Assembly: GCA_025506515.1 (NCBI GenBank)
Contig: CM046453.1
Coordinates: 35,475,851 to 35,539,850 of the forward strand
Direction: 5' to 3'
DNA: 64,000 nt
Source: Flaveria trinervia
Lineage: Eukaryota > Streptophyta > Magnoliopsida > Asterales > Asteraceae
Numbering within the stretch: position 1 is the stretch's first letter; each line of letters starts with the position of its first letter. The notes below the pieces were generated by a model. It worked only from the letters and a program-made list of their open reading frames with translations, did not search any database and was not told where the DNA came from. Shown one piece after another: positions 45,804 through 57,120 of the stretch. A program made the position numbers and the translations under genes.

Positions 45804-47166
45804 AACTTGGAACTGAGATCTGATGTTGAGTCCTTATACTTTTTAAAATCTGATTTTAGAAAGTCTGAAAATGATTATAAGCTGAAAATATAGGACTTAG
45901 AGAAAACAATTTTAGTTCTAAAACATGAACACACAGATTTTAGGACTCAAATAAAAGATGTCATAACCAAGTTAAGTGAGTGCTAGGTTGAGCTTGTGAT
46001 CAGCAAAGCCAGGGCAGACAAGAGTGTTCTTGAAGAAGAGACCTTCAAGAACATGATATCCTCATCCCTGCACAACAAAGTGTGCTATCAAAAGACAGGG
46101 ACTGGGATCCAATGAGATAGCTCCTCCACACACAATCTTGTCAGTAAGATCCCTAAGGTGTGGAACTTGTGAAGATGAGCTTCCTCGCATAGATCCTATG
46201 GGTGAGGAGGATGAAGAAGAGATAGTGAAGAATCCCTCTACAAAGAGTGAAGAGGAGGATTCCAAGAAGGGCTACTATCCTTCTGAGAAGAAAGTGAAGA
46301 CTGTGATGACCAAGTCCATGAGAAAGAACTTAATCAGAAAGAACAAAAGAAATGCAAGGAAGGCTCAAGAGATCAAGGCTACTTTTGACTCTAAGCAAAA
46401 ACAAGTTTTTATTTCTACAGGGTTTAAAGTGGTAGGGACTGAAGACATCAACCAAAACTCTGCTAAGAGTTCTGGTTCTTGCTCAACTCATCTCAGCAGC
46501 AAGAAGAAGACTGATCTACTGTGTACCACTGCTGCACAGCCTGGTCCATCAAACTCCAAACACAGTTCTTAGCCCAAGAGGACTGTCTCAGCATCTGCAA
46601 AGATGAGGGTGGAGAAGGGAAGTGACCAAAGACAGTCGTACTCTCAAGACAAGGCTCTTGTGAAGAAGAAAATGAATTGTGTTATGTGTGATAGCACCAC
46701 TCACATAGCAAAGGATTGTCCCTTCAATCCTAAAAGTAGTGTCCATATGGCATTAACAAAGGCTTCAAAGAGTTCTAAGAAGATTCAAGCTTCGGAAGGA
46801 AAACCAGTTTCCTTCGGAAGTTCCAAATCTAACAAGAAGGGAAGTGGAAAATTCTCTTCGGAAGAATATTTGGTCTCGGAAGAAAGGAGTTCTTCCGAAG
46901 CACTGAAGTCTGGTGCAGTGTTTGTAGAATCATCCGAAGGTTCAGTCATTAAAACTTCTGAAGCTCCAAAAGCTTCTAATGTTTTGAAGGTCAAGTCCAG
47001 GAGTCCAAAGGTGGTGTGGACGTCTAAGAAAGACCAAGTGACTCAGATTTCTCCATAAAAAACAACTCAAGATCCTCTTAGTACAACCATAGGATCTATT
47101 ACTGCTAATTTACTTTCTGCAAATGAGCCCAAGACAAGCAAGGCTTGGGTTTCCAGATGTAACTAA
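45804..47166 (+). pseudogene. E gag extension with second zinc knuckle
   Basis: After a stop at 45801-45803 a coiled-coil-like stretch is readable in broken frames (about 45805-46060). Open frames follow at 46138-46572 (acidic then Lys-rich) and 46603-47058. The latter holds the CCHC box CVMCDSTTHIAKDC (about 46678-46720). A Ser/Glu-rich part follows whose DNA is built of the E motif (CTTCGGAAG, TCCGAAG; 46790-46980). The tail KAWVSRCN ends in TAA at 47164-47166. Confidence 0.82.
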
Positions 47167-47500
47167 CCATTCTCTTTTGTGCAGGATAGCTAAAGACAGA
47201 CCGAAATGTCTAGATCATAGACAGTGGCTGCTCAAGGCACATGACTGGTAATAGGTCACTACTCCAGAACTTTGAAAGGATTGATGGAGGACCTGTTGCT
47301 TTTGGAGGAGATGAAGGTGGTTACATTTCTGGTAGGGGCAAGGTCCCAAATGGTAAGCTCAGCATAGAAAAGGTAAACTTTGTAAAGGAGCTTGGATATA
47401 ATCTTCTGAGCGTATCTCAATTTTGTGATCAGAGTCATAACATGCTCTTTACTGAGCATGAGTGCATTGTTCTTAAGCCTGGTGTGGTCATTTCTCATGA
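47167..47500 (+). pseudogene. E protease (frame breaks upstream of the active site)
   Basis: After TAA at 47164 the frame continues PFSFVQDS to another stop, then shifts to IDSGCSRHMTGNRSLL with catalytic DSG intact (about 47218-47245). AFGGDEGGYISGRGKVPNG and LLSVSQFCDQSHNM follow in an open frame to 47669. Confidence 0.85.
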
Positions 47501-48500
47501 GCATACCCTGCTTAGAGCCCCCAGGAAAGGAAACATGTACAAAATGGATTTGCAAGAAACCTCTCCCTCTAGAGAAGTTTCATGCTTTCTGTCTAAAGCC
47601 AATAATGATAAGTATTTCCTATGGCATAAAAGAATGTGCCATGTAAACTTTAAGAACATGAATAAGTGAATTAAGCATGACTTGGTAACTGGAATGCCAA
47701 AGAAAGAGTTTACAAGTGATGAACACTGTGTTGCATGCCTGAAAAGGAAGCAACATAAGGTATCTCACAAGCCTAAGGAAAAGAACTCAATCACTACTCC
47801 CTTACACTTGTTACATATGGATCTCTTTGGCCCCACCAGTGTAATGAGTGTTGGAAGGACCTTATACTATCTAGTGATCACAGATGACTTTACAAGATTC
47901 ACTTGGGTTTTCTTCCTTAGAACTAAGGATGAGACTCCTCAGATTCTAAATAATTTCATCTTAAAGATTAAGAATCAATCTTATCACAAGGTCAAGATCA
48001 TAAGATGTGATCAAGGAACCGAATTTAAGAACCATATCCTTGACACATTCTGTGATGAAAAGGGTATTACAAGACAATTTAGTGCTCCGAGGACTCCTCA
48101 GCAAAACGGTGTTGCTAAGAGGAGAAAGAGGACACTGATTGAAGCTGCAAGAACCATGTTGTCTGACTCTAAACTGCACATCACCTTGTGCACAGAGGCA
48201 GTGAACACTGCCTGCTATGTGCAGAACAGGGTTTTAGTAGTTAAGACTCATGGCAAGAATACTTATGAACATTGGCACAAGAGGTGACCTTTCATTGGTT
48301 TTCTCAGGTCATTTGGATGTCCTTGCACCGTCTTGAATACCAAAGATCAAATTGCCAAGTTTGTTGAGAAATCAGATGATGGACACTTTATTGGATACTC
48401 TTCCCAAGCTAAGGCTTATAGAGTGTACAATCTCAGAACTAGAATTGTTGAGAAGTCAGCCAATGTGACTTTCAATGAACACACACCTTGTGTTACGGTT
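47501..48500 (+). pseudogene. E integrase (nearly complete)
   Basis: YFLWHKRMCHVNFKNMNK precedes a TGA (47667-47669). Then VTGMPKKEFTSDEHCVACLKRK gives the zinc Cys pair. DDE core: HMDLFGPTSV, RCDQGTEFKN and QNGVAKRRKRT. The third catalytic residue is Lys (VAKR) where D has VAERKN, so the enzyme is dead even where open. There is a TGA near 48285. The C-terminal part is KSDDGHFIGYSSQAKAYRVYN (48333-48430). Confidence 0.88.
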
Positions 48501-49045
48501 CTGGTCCAGAATGGTTGTTTGATCTTGATTTGGTTACTAACTGTTTTAACACATCTTGTGAGAATGTTTCAGGATCTGCAAAAAATTTGAATATAGATGA
48601 TCCTGATCTAAGATTTGAGCTAGGAAGATCTTCAAGACACATATCTTCAGCTCCAGTTGGAACCACTTCTGCAAATGAGGTTTCTATCAGCCTTACAATG
48701 ACAAATTCAGCTGATACATCTGGTATGCCTTCAAATTCCAGCTTGCAGGCTTTACAACCAGATAAGAACACCTCAACTGTGGAAGACAACAACGGTGATG
48801 GTGACAGTGACCAAGAATTTCTTCATGCCACTAACCACACTACAGATGAGAACATCAATGATGTCAGACGCTGCTTGGATCAAGTTTCACTTGAAAAGTG
48901 TGCTGATGTGGTGGGAGAAACATCTACGCTAGATCTAAATTTCTCAAATTTAGATGTTTCTCAACAACTTACTGTGATCCCTCAGCTTAGGATCCATAGT
49001 CTCACCTTACCACAAACATCATTGGAGATGTTATCTCAGGGGTAA
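48488..49045 (+). pseudogene. E integrase-RT linker
   Basis: 185 open codons rich in Ser, Thr, Asp and Asn (SGSAKNLNIDDPDLRFELG, SADTSGMPSNSSLQAL). They correspond to the linker between integrase and RT in D. No domain recognised. Confidence 0.65.
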
Positions 49046-50054
49046 AGACAAGAGGACAAACCCATGAAACAAATGTTGGCTTCACTCTTGTTTTCTATCC
49101 CAGATAAAGCCAAAGAAATTTGATGAAGCTCTAAAGGATGGAAGTTGGGTTGAAGCTATGCAACAAGAGCTGCTTCAATTCAAAAGGCAGAAAGTTTGGA
49201 AACTTTGTCCTCTTCCTTCTGGGAAGACTACCAATGGAACCAAATGGGTGATTAGGAACAAGAAAGATGATAGAGGCATCATCATCAAGAACAAAGCTAG
49301 ACTTGTTGTTCAAGGATACACACAAGAAGAAGGGATAGACTACACTGATGTCTTTGCTCCAGTGGCAAGATTAGAAGCTGTTAGGATATTCCTGGCATTT
49401 GCTGCATCCAAGAACTTCAAGGTTTTTCAGCTTGATGTGAAGTGTGCCTTTTTGTATGGAGTGATAGATGAAGAGGTTTATGTCAAACAGCCACCTGGTT
49501 TTGTAGATCCTCATCATCCTGATCATGTTTGCAAGCTTCAAAAAGCTCTCTATGGGCTACATCAGGCACCCAAGAAGTGGTATGAGACACTGTCAGAGTA
49601 TCTCAATAAACATGGATAAAGGAGGGGTACTATAGATGGAACTCTCTTCATCAAATGACAAGGGAAAGACGTATTGCTAGTTCAAGTATATATGGATGAC
49701 ATCATCTTTGGTTCAACTAATCCAAAGCTCTACAAAGACTTTGAGAAGCTGATGAAGAACAGATTTGAAATAAGTGCCATGGGGGAACTCAATTTCTTTC
49801 TGGGAATTCAAGTGAAGCAAGTTGAAGATGGAATCTTCATAAGTCAGTCAAAGTATGTTCAGGACATACTCAAGAGGTATAATATGATTGACTGTAAGAT
49901 TGCTAAGACACCCATAGCCAGAAACCACTCTCTTGGTCCTGTTCTTGAGGGGGAGTGTGTAGATGAGCATTTATACAGGGTTATGATTGGATCTTTTATG
50001 TATCTTACTGCTAGCAGGCCTGATATCATGTTTGCTACATGTATCTGTGCATGA
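49046..50054 (+). pseudogene. E reverse transcriptase (nearly open)
   Basis: Two long frames interrupted by a stop at 49617-49619 and a TGA near 49658. They hold QQELLQFKRQKVWKL, GTKWVIRNKKDDRG, GIDYTDVFAPVARLEAVRIF, VFQLDVKCAFLYG, ALYGLHQAPKKWYE, then the catalytic VYMDDIIFGST (YMDD), FFLGIQVKQVEDGIFISQ and MYLTASRPDIMFATC. The YMDD variant is a normal copia form. A stop falls at 50052-50054. Confidence 0.9.
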
Positions 50055-50640
50055 TATCAAGGCAACCCTAAGATGTCTCACCTTATCACTATCAAGAGGA
50101 TTCTAAGATACCTCAAGGGTGCATCAACACTTGGCCTATGGTATCCCAAGAATTCTGACATCAATTTGTATGCCTATATAGATAGTGATTACGGTGGTTG
50201 CAACATGACTGGAAAGTCTACATCTGGGGGATGTCAATTTCTTGGTGGAAGGGTTGTCTCATGGCAATGCAAGAAACAATCCTGTGTCTCTGCATTAACT
50301 GCTGAAGCTAAATACATTGCTACTGCAAGCTGCTGTGCTCAAGTACTTTGGATTCAAAATCAGATGCTGGACTATGGGTTAAACTTCAAGGAGACTCCCA
50401 TTCACATAGACAACAATAGTGCTATCTCAATCATAGAGAACCCTGTGCAGCACTCAAGGACAAAGCACTTCAATATCGGGTATCATTTAATAAGTGATAA
50501 CTATGAAAAGTAATTAATTAAACTAGTCAACGTTCGCACAGATGAACAATATGCTCATCTGTTTACAAAGTCTTTTGATGAATAGAGATTTAAATAACTT
50601 ATATAAGCTATTGGGATGATAAACCTTGAGTAAGCTTTTC
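50055..50640 (+). pseudogene. E RNase H
   Basis: Open at 50073-50513: ITIKRILRYLKGASTLGLWY, YAYIDSDYGGCN (first Asp), TSGGCQFLGGRVVSWQCKKQ, ALTAEAKYIATAS, HIDNNSAISIIENPVQHSRTKH. The catalytic Glu of the usual TAEAEY is Lys (TAEAKY). A stop at 50511-50513 is followed by VRTDEQYAHLFTKSF remnants. Confidence 0.88.
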
Positions 50641-51224
50641 TTAAAACTAATTCTTATTCTTTCTTAAAATATATGTGTCCTAAGTTGTCTAGTTTATCAA
50701 TTTCATAAGCTGATATTTTCTTTGGATGAAAATTTCTTTTTGAAGATTTTCTTTAGATTTTTGAAAATTTCTGATACTTTGGAAGTTGTATTTTTAACTT
50801 CGGAAGTAAATCATGCCTTCAAATTAAATAACTGTCTAAGAAGTTTACCTTCGGAAGAGTTTTGAAAATTTAGCTTCCGAAGCTTAAATATTTGTCTTAG
50901 ACACTAACACATTTTTAAGGACCATTTACTTCCGAAGCAAATTAACTCTCGAAGCTTTGTCAGTTTTCACACAAAGCACTCAAGTTTTAATTTTTCTTCC
51001 GAAGAAAAATTTTCAAACCTCTCAGGAAATTCTTCCAAAGTCATTTTAGCTTCGGAAGCTTTTTAATTAAAACTTCCGAATATAATTAACCTTCGAAAGC
51101 TTTTTGACTTCAAAGAAAACTACTTTTTGAGCAAAAAGTAAACTACTTTTTCAGAGGTGGGACCGACATCCGGATTTCAAAGTTTATCCTCTTTCATTAA
51201 ACTTTATCTGAAATCCCTCTCACA
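50641..51224. repeat. E noncoding block with motif array
   Basis: No gene. From about 50790 to 51110 the words CTTCGGAAG, CTTCCGAAG and CTTCGAAAG recur at least ten times. The clearest is AGCTTCCGAAGCT at 50872-50884, a perfect inverted repeat around one central base. The same words occur in both LTRs and in the coding extension. Immediately downstream is a TATA box. Confidence 0.86.
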
Positions 51225-51232
51225 TATAAAAC
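51225..51232 (+). promoter_or_regulatory. E internal TATA box
   Basis: TATAAAAC in CTCACATATAAAACC, followed by a CT-rich leader (CCCCCTCTTTCTATC, TTTCTTTCTTCTTCC) and ATG at 51343, 115 bases away. A plausible promoter for a separate mRNA of the envelope-like ORF. Confidence 0.7.
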
Positions 51233-51342
51233 CAATGGTTTCCCCCTCTTTCTATCATCTGTTCTTCCTCCAAACCTAAAAACTAAAATTTCTCTGTGAA
51301 ATTTCTTTCTTTCTTCTTCCTTCGTTCTTAAGCTACTTCAAA

Positions 51343-54300
51343 ATGGCCAACCTTGCTAACAGAAATGATCCCAACTTTACCATGCAGCTACACAGACAAC
51401 ACAATCATGTTGCTCTGTTATGCTCTGAGAAAGATCCTCATTTCTTAGAGGTTTGTCGTTTCTTGTGTCTATCAAACTAGTTCACCTCCCTCACCATTGA
51501 TCCTCCACTCTATGAGGATCAGTTGCTTGAATTATGGAAGACCTGCCAAGAGGTCATTATGGATGGGGAGAAGGCACTATCTACCACAATGCAGGGGAGA
51601 ATAATCTTCATCACTTCGGCCATCATCAACCGACATCTTCAGCTGGATGATGAAGAAGGTGAGGTGTTCTTCACAAAGGAAGCTGTTAATCATTTCTTTG
51701 AGCAGATGGGGTATGAGGGAGATTTCTCTGTAAAGACCTTCAGGAAGGGAAGGTCTCATCCCAATAGAGATTCCTACTCTATGTGGTCATCCACAGCTTA
51801 TCAAACAAGCATGGTGGATGGGACCTCATTCCTGAAGATCTCTCCTTCATAGTCCATGGAATGGTTCAAGGGGTCAAATTCAGGTACTCTCAGTTTTTAT
51901 ACAAATTTGCTGGCTAATTTAGACTCCTTAGAATATTACATGTTTCCTAGATATGTCGAGTACATTCTTAACTGTGAACTGGGCTCACAGTTAAGGGAAA
52001 CAGGTAGCATTCTTAAATTGGGACAGATAAAGCCCGACATCTTTAAAATATTGAAAAAATCCACTGTTGCATTCTCTGGTGTAGAAACAGCCCTAGTCCC
52101 AAAAATGTTAGAGCTCATTGCTCAAGGTGACAACCTAGCAGCACAAACTAATTTTGAACCCACACCTGCTACTCCCCAACCACCCACACAGCCTCAAATC
52201 TCCCTCACCTACCAAAGAAATACAAACGAACCCCTGCTCAGACTATTCAGTTTGTGGAGGTCCCCATACACTCACCCATACAGGAAGAAGTGGACACTAG
52301 AGCTCCTATTTCTCTTGAGGAGCAGACCACTCCCGTCTCTTTAAGAATCAGTGCTGAGGTTCCTCATGCTCAGCCTGATGAGCTCATTAGCCCTACTGCG
52401 TTAAGCAATCACTCTGAGTCTCAACACTCAAGTGATCAACCTTTAGGGGACAGTTACCATCCCCAGCCTATATATCTTAACCAACCCATTCCCAACCTTG
52501 ACTTCTATACTGATGAAGATATAGGTTTCAGTGAGTATAATGAATCTCTCTTCTTTCCCTCTACTGAAATAGAGATGAGTACTACTGAGTCTCCTACATC
52601 TATCCCACATCAGTCACCTACAACTAAGGTGGACACTATTGAACCTGTTCAGGATGTCCATATGGAAGAGGCTCTCACTTCTGAAAGTGATTACATCATT
52701 AAGACCTCACCCATGGAAACTCATCCCACTGACATCTCAACTGAGAATGCCAGTGAGCAGATGAAATCCAGTAGCCAAGAACTTAGAACTGGTCATGAGA
52801 GAAAGGACTCTGGTCCAATCTTTTCCACCCCAAGTGATTCTTTTGATGAATACAAGGGGTATCTGTCACTAAAAGTGCAAAAATTGTCTAAAACATGCAC
52901 TTATCTAGTCTCAAAGGTCAGTCACCTTGAATCTCAGGTGATTACCTTACAAAACAGGATCAATGATTAGCAACTTGAGATTTCATATCTTAAGGAAAAA
53001 CTAGCTGGGAGACCCTTAAGGAGAGCTCAACCAGGAACACAAGAACGTGTGGATGTGATTGACCTAACCTCCAATTCACCTATGCAAGTGGGTGATGCTA
53101 CCAAAAAGGGGGAGAAAGTCATTCCAGCCACAAAACCTCGGAGTTCCTCCAAGAGAATGGACATTAAGGACTCACCATCCACACTTGCAACTGTACATTC
53201 TCAGCAACCTCCTCTAGTTCACATTGATGTGGACTACACAGACTCCTTCATATAGAGTCTGTTTGAGGATGGGATACCAAGGGATATGCCACCTTCATCA
53301 TCCTTCAATCACATTATTGGGTGGAGGTATGACAACAACAGGAAAGCCCTTATTATCATAAGAGTTCAAGGACAGCAAGAAGTCTTTAATTTTCAGACCT
53401 TGGACTACTATGAAGGTCTGGATCTAGTCAACATGCCACTTGTCAACCCAAGCCAATGAAGGCAAGTTGACGGACTGGCTAAAAGAATCCAAGACAGAAT
53501 CATTACAAAGTTCAGTTAAGAAGGAGAATAAGGCAATCAGGCAATGTCATTGGTCAACTGGATGTTAAGGCAAACCCTAAGATTAGCTTCATAGGGGAAA
53601 CCTTGACTCAAGGCCCAGTGACAGAACCTGAGAGCCTTGTCTCATCATCTCTAACTGCTATAGAGATCCATATTCCTTTTGAGACACCTGCTGGTGAAGG
53701 TGCTTCTCAACCTCTCTCTAGCTTGAGTTTAGATACTGCAACGAGCAATGAAGGCCAAAGTTCTCTCCACCTTGAGTCACAAAGGTCTGAGAGTGACAAA
53801 GGGAAAAGAAAGATGACATCTGAGGAGATTGAGGAGGAGGAGAGAGAGAGAGAGAGGAAAAGGAGGCTAAGGTGAGAAAGTTCCTCCACTAAGTCTCCAA
53901 GACTCATGGAATCTGCAATCAGGTTTGCCCTAGACCAGATACTCAGAATGATGAGTTAAGGGCAGTCAGGATCAACTATCAGCAGACTAGGAACTATAAC
54001 ATAGATAATATCATTTCTCTCCCCTTGGATGAATTGAATGAGCTAGTTGATCTGGAAAAGTCAAAAGAGAAGAAGGTGGTAGAAGATGCATAACTCCTAG
54101 TACAAGTCATAGAAGAGAGAAGAAGAAAAAGACTATACAAAGGTATGCCTACCCTCTCACCAGTTCAAGAAAGTCCTGAACAAGAGGATGTGGTTCAACA
54201 AGAACCTCAGGTAGATAAGGAAGAAGACATAATCAAGATGAATAACTACCTGAGTGCCACAGGCCTCTATCAGGCAGATGCACTCCTTCCCTTACCTTAT

Positions 54301-55168
54301 GACTATGTTGAGTTTGAGTACTTAAAACAACTTGAGCTTGAGTTAGTCAAGGAAAGAAAGACAACAAAGAAGAAGCTGAGGGAAGAAGCTGCAAAGTCAA
54401 GAGCCATCATCCAAAAGAGCATGAAAAAGTCTGCTGATAGGTAAAGGATGATGAGCTTCTTGAAGCTGTATGGATTCTTCGGAAGGAGACTTTGACCCAT
54501 GTCTCTATCCACTATGGATGAGCATATCAGGGTAATCAAGTAGAAGATTAAGAGTGGAGAGCTCACTGACTTACACTCCACTCCAAGTCAGGCCCCACCT
54601 GAAGTGGAGGTTAAGGTTGAACAACTAGACACAACACAACGCGGTCCTCCTGCTAATGCTCAGCAAGCTTCATCTTTTAATCCACAGCAGGGTCATTCTC
54701 CCTTTCCATCTGAACTTGAGAGAGAGGAAGTCCCAACTGAGAAAGACAATGAAGATCAATCTGGTGCTGCAGGCCAGTCTTCTTAGTTAAAATTTGGAAA
54801 GTGAAAGAAGAGATGGATTCTAAGCCAAAGTCGAAGAAGAAAAGGAAGCCTGCATCCCCTTCTAAACCTCAGAATGAATCAAAACAGCCTGAGGATGTGC
54901 AGCCAGAGGAAGCTCTATCAACTCCAACTTCAGTAGCTCCTCTAGCATCAGGAAGACCCATCTTGTCTTGGACATACACCACAAATCTAGAAGGGTGGCA
55001 TGTTATTAGAGATCAAGGCATTGAAGACATCTATACATGGCAAGATATGTTTCAGTTGCCTCTGCATGATCTCTTTGACATGAGAAGACACTTTGACAGC
55101 CTCAAGGATCTTGATCATCTTATGAAGAAAGGAATGGTGATCATCCTAATGAGGACTGTTAATATCTG
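51343..55168 (+). pseudogene. E envelope-like ORF (long, frameshifted)
   Basis: ATGGCCAACCTTGC at 51343 starts MANLANRNDPNFTMQLHRQH, similar in style to MANRWSINPKHN in D. The core IIFITSAIINRHLQLDDEEG, VNHFFEQMGYEGDF, LSFYTNLLANLDSLEYYMFP and RYVEYILNCELGS follows. A Pro/Ser/Glu-rich middle (52130-52850), a coiled-coil-like part (KVQKLSKTCTYLVSKVSHL, about 52865-52970) and Lys/Glu-rich stretches come next. The end is WTYTTNLEGWHVIRDQGI and MRRHFDSLKDLDHLMKKGM, with a stop at 55167. At least eight frame breaks. No signal peptide or membrane span visible. Function unknown. Confidence 0.8.
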
Positions 55169-55196
55169 AAGTTTTCTAAGTGTTTTCGTAGCATCA

Positions 55197-55210
55197 GCCT
55201 AGGGGGAGTT
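55197..55210 (+). other. E polypurine tract
   Basis: AGGGGGAGTT at 55201-55210 (preceded by CCT), directly before the 3' LTR. Confidence 0.88.
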
Positions 55211-56009
55211 TCTAGAGATTAATGAAAAGGCTGATGCAACCTAAACATCTTTAGTCTTTCCTGCATGTTGCACAAGTGGATTAAAGTGGAATGCTTCAGA
55301 AGTTTCACATGTGCAACAGAAATACTCTAAGTGTGAAATCTTTCGAAGCCAAGACCAACATCTTCCGAAGCCAAAGATGAAGTCTTCCAAAGCCTCAGAG
55401 ACAAAGTCTTCTGAAGCTTCAAGATCATGAAGACAAATTTCTTCCGAAGACTTTTAGTAACATGCTTTATCTGATGTATTGTTCCATAAAGCTGGACACC
55501 TTTCCGCTGCAACTCTGTAAGTCACCAACTAACATGGTTTCGTGAAAAGGTCCATGCTTTTTATAACTGTACATTGAGGTCTTGAGTCTGTAACTTTCTA
55601 CTTTATGTACTTTATCCTTTTTGTAATAGATAAGGATGTGAGCTATGGCATGTCATAGTCACTAGTCAAAAGGCAATCTGCCTTTTGACTCTACAATTGA
55701 TTTTGTGTGTGTCTAGTCAATTGTATCCAACTGGCTTTCAAATTATAGCCGGCTGTAGGATGTTGTATATGTCTCATGTTCTTGTATCTTTCGAATATGC
55801 TTTTGTAACACTTGTAATAGAACGTAGAGAAGGCAATATACTGCATTCTTGAAAACCAAACACTTGTGTTCTTTGTGTTCTGTCTCATATATTTCTTGTG
55901 TTCTTAGTATCACCACTTGGTTAATCCAGTTTACTATTTGATCTAAGTTTTGGTTTATCTCCTCTTTGTGTTATTGTGTTGTAACTCTTCACCCTTCATC
56001 GATCCTGCA
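55211..56009 (+). repeat. E 3' LTR
   Basis: 799 bases, paired with 43548-44368. It begins TCTAGAGA where the 5' LTR has TGTAGAGA, so the terminal TG is mutated. The array is at 55335-55455, and GTATATGTCTC replaces the TATAAGTA stretch of the 5' LTR. Confidence 0.93.
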
Positions 56010-56014
56010 GTTAC

Positions 56015-56541
56015 AAATGAAGATGATTGGGATAATGATATGATTTATTTATTTGGAGTATTTGAATTGAAACTCCTTCATCCAAATTATATATCCTTCT
56101 TATCCAATCAGAAGTTTGAACAAAGGCATTCTACTAAAGCTGAGCATGATAGTAAGTATTTCATGACTATCATTAAAGTCATGAATGCTGCAATGGAAAG
56201 AATTTTATTGAGAAAGGGAATGGCATATGCTAACATTGTGAAAAAAATATCAAAGACATAGAGTTCATGAGAATCTCAACCAAAGGAATGGTAGAGATAT
56301 ATACAAAAGATCACACAAGTCCAATTGAAATGTAGGCAAATGTGGATATAGCTGGTTTATCCAAAGAAAGTCTCTTGATGATGGATACATCGGAGATAAA
56401 GACAAACAATTCAAAGCCCGAACAAGGGATTCTAGCAGGAAAGTTCAAGTCATCAATCAAGAAGGCTCTTCAGGAACTGGAGTGGTATAAAGAGAAGCCT
56501 ATGTTCAAGATCAATGAAGAACTCGAAGACTTCTATTGCTA
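56015..56541 (+). pseudogene. C envelope-like ORF, 3' part
   Basis: Two frames: DDWDNDMIYLFGVFELKLLH, SNQKFEQRHSTKAEHDSKYF and VMNAAMERILLRKGMAYANI (to 56261), then VDIAGLSKESLLMMDTSE and KKALQELEWYKEKPMFKI (56342-56542). It lies directly before the C purine tract, in the place of the C-terminal domain of the extra ORF in D, E and F. Confidence 0.65.
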
Positions 56542-56559
56542 AAGACCAATGCAAATCAT

Positions 56560-56883
56560 AGGGGGAGTATTGTTGGAGCCCTAGAAAGATTGGCATTTTA
56601 GTCTTTAGATTAGTTTTTTCATAGTATAGGGACTTATTATGTAAATATGTTTATTTTGTTTCTTGTTATTAGTATAAATAGGATTGCTTGTTTTTGTCCA
56701 GGTTAGACACTTGATTGACATTGAAACTGTTGTTAGGTTCTCTCATTTTGGCACATTGTAATCCTTACTAATATCAATTCAAACTCTATGAATTTATCTC
56801 ATATTTGTTTGTGTTGATTGCATTGTTCATTTAAAGTGTCAATTGCTTGATAACAAACATAGATCGATCATTTGAACCTATCA
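56560..56883 (+). repeat. C purine tract and 3' LTR
   Basis: AGGGGGAGTAT at 56560-56570, then TGTTGGAGCCCTAG to GAACCTATCA (56571-56883), 313 bases. TATAAATA at 56673-56680. The right flank AACCA matches 9493-9497. Confidence 0.92.
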
Positions 56884-57120
56884 AACCACTATCACATCTC
56901 TCTCATCATATAGCCTCCCTGCTAAATCAACCACCAACCAGAATGTACTTCACCGGGTGGCTATCATGTGTCTTCGGATACCTACCGGCAAACCTTGAAT
57001 ATACCTCTTGATCTTTCTGGGTACTTGTGTCACATAATCCAGCACCAGCCTCGCCATCTCATTGAACTTAGTTGTATACTGCTACTGTCTCATGGTTCCC
57101 GCTTCTAACTATACGAACTC
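56884..57120 (-). pseudogene. H gypsy gag piece upstream of the C insertion
   Basis: The minus strand reads a retrotransposon Gag capsid segment: QYTTKFNEMARLVLDYVTQV, RKIKRYIQGLPVG, then HMIATR. This is upstream of the zinc knuckles at about 9300 when C is disregarded. It is bounded on the right by F at 57121. There are stops in the first codons. Confidence 0.82.

Larger units (their letters stand above)
43548..56009 (+). mobile_element. E: complete Sirevirus nested in C
   Basis: 12462 bases with LTRs 43548-44368 and 55211-56009, flanked by GTTAC at 43543-43547 and 56010-56014. Order: LTR, perfect primer site, gag, gag extension, protease, integrase, RT, RNase H, motif block, internal TATA, envelope-like ORF, purine tract, LTR. 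The long open frames make it one of the better preserved elements. The LTRs differ by several percent by eye. Confidence 0.95.
9498..56883 (+). mobile_element. C: Sirevirus-type copia element with nested insertions
   Basis: LTRs at 9498-9813 and 56571-56883, flanked by the 5-base duplicate AACCA at 9493-9497 and 56884-56888. The element is split by G (16354 to about 18460), D (18999-41231) and E (43548-56009). Its own sequence is about 10.6 kb, typical of Sireviruses. It carries gag, a long gag extension, protease, integrase, RT, RNase H and a reduced envelope-like ORF. LTR divergence judged by eye is near 10 percent, so it is older than its passengers. Confidence 0.92.

Noticed and set aside
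50790..51110. Heat-shock elements
   Set aside because: The CTTCnGAAG words resemble nTTCnnGAAn but have one base between the half sites instead of two, so they do not fit the canonical element.
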